Shown piece after piece: positions 58,158-64,000 of a DNA stretch of 64,000 nucleotides (the first letter of the stretch is position 1; each line of letters begins with the position of its first letter). The notes beneath the pieces were generated by a model that had not been told where the DNA came from, made no database searches, and saw nothing but the letters and a program-made list of their open reading frames with translations. A program made the position numbers and the translations under genes. This stretch comes from Engraulis encrasicolus. Lineage: Eukaryota > Chordata > Actinopteri > Clupeiformes > Engraulidae. The stretch spans positions 49,837,007 through 49,901,006 of the forward strand of contig NC_085875.1 of the NCBI RefSeq assembly GCF_034702125.1. Reading direction: 5' to 3'.

Positions 58158-59939
58158 GCTCCCAAACATACTGGCCATTGAGAGGGCGAAATCTCGGAGA
58201 CGTGGAAAACGTGCCTCGGGAAGAAGTCTCCAAAATGAAATCCCCCTCTCGTTGCGCTTTGCTTGAAAAAACGGGTCTGCCTGCAGCTCGCAGAGTTCGA
58301 GCTGCAGCTCCGATGGTTGCGCGCTGACCACAGCAGAAAGGGGGTCAGTGAATAGCGCAATTCGTGGTTGCATCTCGTGAAAATCTTGGAAACGATCGTT
58401 GAATTGCTCCTGTAATTTTTCGAGGTCTGCTTTGTATTTCTGGATTTGTTTTTCAGACCTGGGGCTAGCTTTGCGAATCTCATCGCACGCGGGGAAATGT
58501 GCCAGATTTACACGAGGGGAAGAAAACCCATCTATGAATAGCCCGAGCTTGCGCTGAAATGCGGTCATGTGAGAATAGAGATCACACACCGTTTGATCTC
58601 TCCCCTGTAAGAGTGTATTGAGGTGATTTAGATGCGCGCTGATATCTGTCAGAAAGGCCTTGTCACAAACAAACTGTGTGTCTTTCAGCTGCGCGCAATA
58701 TGCACTTGTATCGACACTAACGCTGTTCTCCAAAAACACTGGTATTTCCGATCGCAGTGCAAAAAAACGCTCGAGACACTTTCCTCGACTCATCCACCTG
58801 ATATCCGTGTGCAGTTGCAGGTCGCCATACTCGGCATCCACTTCATCCAAAAAGGTGATGAACCTCCGGTGACTTAGCGACCTGTTACCTCCTCGGATGA
58901 GATTGGTGACTTTTGTCACCAACTCCATGACGTGGCCAAAGTCCAATGTCTTTGCGCAGAGGGCTTCCTGAAACGATTAGAAAAAAATAGTTGCCGTTAG
59001 AAAATATATTGCTCGTATGTCGTTCCATTTTATGTAACCACGGCACAACGGGCCTACAGTAGCCTGCATCTCACAATTAATATGACGCTACTCACCTGGT
59101 GGACGATGCAGTGCAGTATTGGGCAGTTTACTCCACTCTGCCTGAGTAGTCCCGCGAAACCTCTGTCTTCCCTGCATCGCAGGTGCGCCATCCGTGACGA
59201 CTGTTGACAGCTTTTCAAAGCCACCATATTCAGCCACAGCACTGGTAACGGCGTTGAATATATCGCTGCCTTTAGTGGTGTCGTGCAGAGATGCCAATTT
59301 CAGTAACTCCTCGTGCACATCAAATGCATTGTCAATCGTTCTCGCAAAAACCATCAGTTGGCTAACATCCGTCACATCTGTACTCTCATCCAAAGCTAAT
59401 GAGAAGTATTTGCAGTCCTGCATGACTTGTTTCATTTTCACATCGACGTGATTGTGGATGTCAAAAATCCTGCGTGTTACTGTGCGCCGGGATAAGGACA
59501 CAGCTTCAAAGTATTTAGCTGTGTTGTTGTCACCAAAGGCTTTGGCCATTTTCACCGCGCACCTCTTGACCACCTCTCCATCCGACAGTGGCTTCTTTGC
59601 CCTGGCAAGTTCGAGTGCCACATCATAAGACGCTGTGATGGCTGACTCTTGACACGTTGTAGCTTTTGTGAAAAAGTGCTGCTGTTTACCTACTTTTGAT
59701 TTGAGGTCTGCTACTACTGCGGCTCTGGCAGCTCCCGTGTACTTCTCGTACTTAACCTTATGCAAGGTGTTGTAATGTCGATTCAAGTTATAATCTTTTA
59801 GGGCTGATAATGTCTCCAAGCAAACTAGACACATTGGTTTTCCTTTGAATTCGGTGAAGAGGTACTCTTCTTCCCATTTTGTCTGAAAAATGCGATTTTC
59901 TCGGTCAAGTTTTCTCTTTATGCCACTGCTAGTGGCCAT
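58158..59939 (-). pseudogene. hAT transposase, N-terminal and central exons
   Basis: The start ATG at 59939 gives MATSSGIKRK. A BED-like zinc finger follows (CLVCLETL..NRHYNTLH), then the RNase H-like core (YFSLALDESTDVTDV; VVTDGAPAM). A donor site CAG/GTGAGT ends exon 1 at 59096, and an acceptor TTTCAG starts exon 2 at 58967. The 127-bp intron joins LHCIVHQ to EALCAKTLDFGHVM, as in GTF2IRD2/ZBED-like hAT proteins. One base is lost after AMQGR (about 59175-59185), shifting the frame before the exon end. Exon 2 runs to ..LRDFALSMASMFGS at 58158, where the LTR element cuts in. Confidence 0.88.
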
Positions 59940-60289
59940 GACTGTTGACGTTCTTCTTCTCTGTTGTTGCAAAGCGGCCGGGCCCGCTATTGTCTGGGAA
60001 CGGCGCGCCCTCTATCGGTCAAAAATGTAATTACTTTTTTTTTTTTTTTTTTAAATTATTAAAATTTTAAAATATTATTGATCTATTCAAGGGCCGCACT
60101 GAGTGATGACGAGGGCCGCGTGCGGCCCGCGGGCCGCCAGTTGCCCATCCCTGCTTCAGAGGTTCACCATAAATAGGAAGATTGGAAACAGACACCATAT
60201 TCCGGCCTCTCATCTGACCATCTGTACACCTGGCAGTTTATCTTCAACACAAAACTTGTTCACCAATAACTCGTTGCAAACAGACTCCA

Positions 60290-60880
60290 GTTGAGGGATG
60301 GATAATGACTCCATGGGCCCCTGGGCCAGACAACAGGAAAGCCCCCCCCCCTCCATGGAATGATGAGATTTCAAACATTTTGGGTTTAGCAAAGATGTAA
60401 CAGAGCCTACGTTGTTGGGGGTTCGGGTGTTGTGCCATTAAAAGTAGCCTAGCCTTGTTTTTACCAAACCACATGAATTACTACGTAATTCATTTTAGGT
60501 CTGGATCCTCGGTTGCCTGGAGCACTGGGGCAGGAGAAGTGAGCTCAGCTCTGGTTTGAAATGAGCTCTGACCAATCGCTGACAGTTGACGTTCATGATG
60601 AATGTTATTATGCTCCCAAGTGCAATCGTTTTATCTGAAAACCGACTGACAACCCTCCCCAGAGAAGCTATTCATGGATTACGAAGTAATTCAAAATGAA
60701 CGGTCAGGCCTGTCAGGCACAGTTAAAAGTGCACTTTAGAGTGCAATTTCAACACAATATGAGAGCAAATACAGACCATTAATGTAGGTTTTTTGTAGCA
60801 CAGAGGTTTGGGCTTCAGGGCCCCCTTGGCTCTTGGGCCCCTGGCCCTGGGCCTGGTAGGCGCCTGCAGTAATCCACTTG
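60290..60880. repeat. Dispersed repeat, partner of 3055-3415
   Basis: Shares GACTCCATGGGCCCCTGGGC and the GGCTTCAGGG..CTTGGGCCCCTGG..GCAGTAATCC block. It is longer here because of about 200 bp of unique sequence between the two blocks. Confidence 0.55.
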
Positions 60881-62845
60881 CTCATGTTTCCAGCTGTGGT
60901 CAAAAAAATCCCCCTGTCCCATCCTGCATGCCAGCGGCAGAAGCAGAGACTTTGCTGGAAACTTCAGAGACTTGTTTTTTTTTTTTTAAAGACATCAATG
61001 AAATAAGAAAAACAGAAAAAACAGCCATCATGTCTTCCCTGTATCTCATCTGATGATCAGTGCACCTGGTGGTTTATCTCTGACCCGTCAGTCCCGGCCT
61101 CTCGATACAAAACACACTCCAGTTTCCAGCGGTGGTGAAACTATTCCCAACACTCCTCACCCAATCCATTCCCCCACCTGCATGCCGATTCCTCTGTCCC
61201 CGTCTACTCACCAGTGGCAGACGCAGAGGCACTATTGGAAACTTCAGACTCTGAAGTTCAGAGGCTTATTTTCTAAAAAAAAGACATCAGTGAAATAATC
61301 AAAAACAGAAAAACATTAAACAAACTGATCTGATCATCTGCGCACCTGGTGGTTTCTCTCTGATATGTCAGTCCCGGCCTTGCGATAGAAAACACACCAC
61401 AGTTTCCAGCGACGGTGAAACCATCCCCAAAACTCCAGGCTGGAGTGGTAATCTGGTATACAGGGCATGAGTGGGCCGACAGTGGGCCAATGCTGTTGTT
61501 TTTGGTTTGTTTGCTTATATTCCATTCAATTGAAATGGGGCAGGCCATTAGTCAATCTTAAATACTGGTTGTGGACTGAGTAAATATCATAGAAAAGCAG
61601 GGTGCTGAGAGGGGCTGGTGTATGCCAGCAAAATCCCAGCTGTTTTTCAGTCCCAGTCCAGCCCTAACCCCGCACCTCCCATCCACCCCTCCTATCCTGC
61701 ATGCCAATACCTCTGTCCCCACCCAACCCACCAGTAGCAGGGGCTCCCTTTGGAAATGAAGAGAGAAAAGCAGTTCATCCAGGCATCTCTTCAGATCGTC
61801 TCCGTCCACCTGGCAGCTTATCTCCGACATGAAACACATTCACACATAACTCCTTTTGATACAAACAGACTCAAGTTGCCGGTCGTGGTCAAACCATCAG
61901 TGGCAGAGTCTCGCTTTAAAATAAATAAAACGCAGACAGATATAGACAGAAAAAAGAAAACAGAAAGACAACCATCACATCCTGTTACCTCATCATACCA
62001 TCGGTGCACCTGGTGGTTTTATCTCCAGGGGTAAAGCTATAGGGGGCCAAGCGGGGCATTTCCCCAGGCCCCTCCGGTATTGGGGGGCCCTACAATGACC
62101 TTTGAAGGCCCTTTTTGAGGGGCCCTTTTTGCCAGTTTTTTGCCCAGGGGCCCTGTGTGCAATTGTTCCGACAAGGTCTCAGACATAAAACACATTCACA
62201 CATCATTCTTCTCAACACAACCAGATTGGCAGTTGCAGTCACGCCATCCCCAAAAACTCCTCATCCCTTGCTGAAGTATCCCAGTAGCAGGGACAATGCT
62301 GCAAACTTCAGAGGCTCGCTTTAAAAGTGCACAGCATAATATTTTCATTCCACAAACCATGCTTACCATTCACAAATATTGCCTTTTTCACAAATACTTA
62401 CCACCACCACCACCAAATTTTAAGTATTCATTATGACTTAACATTGTTTTGAATGTCCAGAAATACACTTTTAGCTGCAGAACTGTACTTTGGTCGTACT
62501 AGTTAACATTAGATTATTATTCGGTAAATATCCACAAAGAGATCATCCACAATAGACATCACAGTTGCAATGAGCAGCATAGTTGGAATACTTACTCTGA
62601 CCACCATCCTACACAGTGCACCTTTAAAAAAAAGAAAATGAAAAGGAAAAAAAATATGAAATGCGAAAAAAGAAAACAACAAACGTGTCATCCTGTGGGA
62701 TCTCATCTGATCATCTCTGTAGCCTACACCTGGCAGCTTATCTCGAACACGAAACACGTTCACACGTCACTCTTCTCAATATGCGAAAAATAACAAACTG
62801 GATCAAGTTTCCAGTCGCGGTCAGAGATAATGCTCCTCGAAACAT

Positions 62846-62904
<59 letters not shown>
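62846..62904. repeat. (CA)n microsatellite
   Basis: About 29 CA units. Shorter TG (about 62995-63038) and CA (63117-63141) tracts follow. Confidence 0.97.
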
Positions 62905-62908
<4 letters not shown>

Positions 62909-63299
62909 CCCCTGTCACGTAACACGTCCTATGGTCTGCTGGCAAAAATGTCCTCATCCCATCCCACACAGCCTTATCTTCATGCCAAGCAGTGTGTATG
63001 TGTATGTGTATGTGTTTGTGTGTGTGTGTGTGTGTGCGTGATTGCCATCTTCTGCTAGAGCAGATAGAGTTTAAAAGTGCTGATTGGGCTCACGGATGCT
63101 GTCCCGCTGCTTCACAACACACACACACACACACACACACACAGTCATGATGAAGTCATGATGTTCACCACAAAGACATCTCAAGACACACAGATACACG
63201 CATACCCGTTTCGCGGGCTACGGGGACAATTTCTGAAATTTTTCGCAAACCTGACCTGGCATAGGGCTACGAGGACACCGGGTTCTGGAGGTGCTAGAG

Positions 63300-63998
63300 C
63301 ATACCTGTCAACCATCCCTAATTTCACAGGAAACTCCCTAATTTTGACTCATTTCCCGATTTCTTCCCGATTTGTTTTTTTCCCCCGGAAATATCCCGGA
63401 TTTTTCACATTATCAAAAAACACCGTCGGTCCAGTAGGCTATTTATAGGCTACCCACGGCCCTGTCCCACGAGCCACTCCCCCTCTTGAAGACAGAGACA
63501 GGGGGTTCTGCTTATCAAGCTACCTGCCAGAAGACGGTATGCCAAATACCACCAAGAATTGAATTTCCTTAAAAAATACGAGCTGTCAACCTCGAGCTCC
63601 GTAGCGCTTGTGCGCCCACTCTTTTCCTCGGAAACCGTCAGTTCATGCAACGCATAAACAGCCTCAGAACAGCGAATCATGCGATTAACCTAATCACAGC
63701 CTCCTGTACCAGCACGAAGTTTTGCACGAACAGACAACTTGTGCGACAAAACAACAAGAAAAAACTCATTGCGCTCAATTGTTTTGTTTTCATTGCATTG
63801 TTTCTCCACGCTGTAAAACGTGTGCTGAGGGATTTTAGACAGGAACGCGCGCCTTTGTGAAAAGAGTAGAACGCACCGTCCGATCTGTCTCTGTCATTCC
63901 GTTGACTGTCAAAATTTGGCCTTTAGAAAATTTCCCGGATTTTGGCTTAAAATATGGGGATTTTCCCGAATTTTGGGAGCTCAAAGTTGACAAGTATG
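63300..63998. mobile_element. Non-autonomous hAT-like element, 699 bp
   Basis: Left CATACCTGTCAAC and right GTTGACAAGTATG are inverted ends. Repeated TTTCCCGGATTTT / CCCTAATTTT words lie just inside both. The preceding 8 bp (TGCTAGAG) would be the target duplication. Only its first two bases (TG) are visible before the window ends, and they agree. Confidence 0.8.
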
Positions 63999-64000
63999 TG

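Larger units (their letters stand above)
54801..60153 (-). mobile_element. hAT transposon, 5.35 kb, with transposase
   Basis: Ends CAGGGATGGGCAACTTCC and (reverse complement) CAGGGATGGGCAACTGGC. An exact 8-bp duplication CTTCAGAG flanks the element (54793-54800 and 60154-60161). It encodes a transposase on the minus strand, now split by an LTR element at 55443-58157. AT-rich 54880-55260 and 59990-60080 are untranslated. Confidence 0.92.
49900..62900. repeat. Old satellite-like repeat broken up by transposons
   Basis: A phrase CACCTGG(C/T)(A/G)G(C/T)TTATCTC, followed by CAAACAGACTCCAG, AACTTCAGAG and AAAACAGAAA words, recurs at about 49989, 60231, 61062, 61344, 61807, 62005 and 62727. Where two units are adjacent the step is about 280 bp. 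Mobile elements at 50066-50243, 50327-54610 and 54801-60153 interrupt it. Confidence 0.55.

Overview
This window looks like an intergenic, transposon-packed stretch of a teleost fish nuclear genome. The signs are long CA/TG/TC microsatellites, many hAT, Tc1, piggyBac, DIRS and CR1/L2-type remnants, a spliced hAT transposase, and vertebrate-type 18S rRNA gene fragments. No intact host protein-coding gene can be supported. Nearly every convincing coding stretch belongs to a broken mobile element.

Layout. 1-4.5 kb: simple repeats and a short inverted-repeat element. 4.5-14.6 kb: a two-copy rDNA-derived block. Each copy is a TC-rich flank, then 5'ETS-like sequence, then the first 481 nt of 18S rRNA, then an R2-superfamily non-LTR retrotransposon starting at exactly the same 18S position. 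Copy 1 keeps zinc fingers, a Myb-like domain and the whole reverse transcriptase but loses its 3' end. Copy 2 is interrupted by an insertion with a 154-bp tandem repeat and stops after the Myb region. The flanks and 18S pieces of the two copies are about 99% alike, while the retrotransposons are only about 85% alike in their 5' regions. 15.2-32.2 kb: a deeply nested stack. A 16.5-kb pair of inverted arms encloses a hAT element holding a piggyBac element. It also encloses a further inverted-repeat element, holding a hAT element, holding a 4.6-kb DNA transposon (family X, copy A), which itself holds a DIRS remnant.

32.2-42.4 kb: mostly unassigned sequence with microsatellites, a 2.3-kb element with 6-bp target duplications, and small hAT/MITE pieces. 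42.5-48.2 kb: a 5'-truncated CR1/L2-like LINE cut by family X copy B, which carries a 1.1-kb foldback palindrome. 48.2-64 kb: hAT fragments, a 4.3-kb inverted-repeat element, an old satellite-like repeat, and a 5.35-kb hAT element with a two-exon transposase plus separated C-terminus, cut by a non-autonomous LTR retrotransposon. A partial hAT element ends the window.

The strongest candidate for something new is the 18S-junction R2-like pair. Next is transposon family X: about 4.6 kb, 3-bp target duplications, long inverted ends, an uncharacterised protein and a DIRS passenger. Percent identities and copy comparisons were made by eye.
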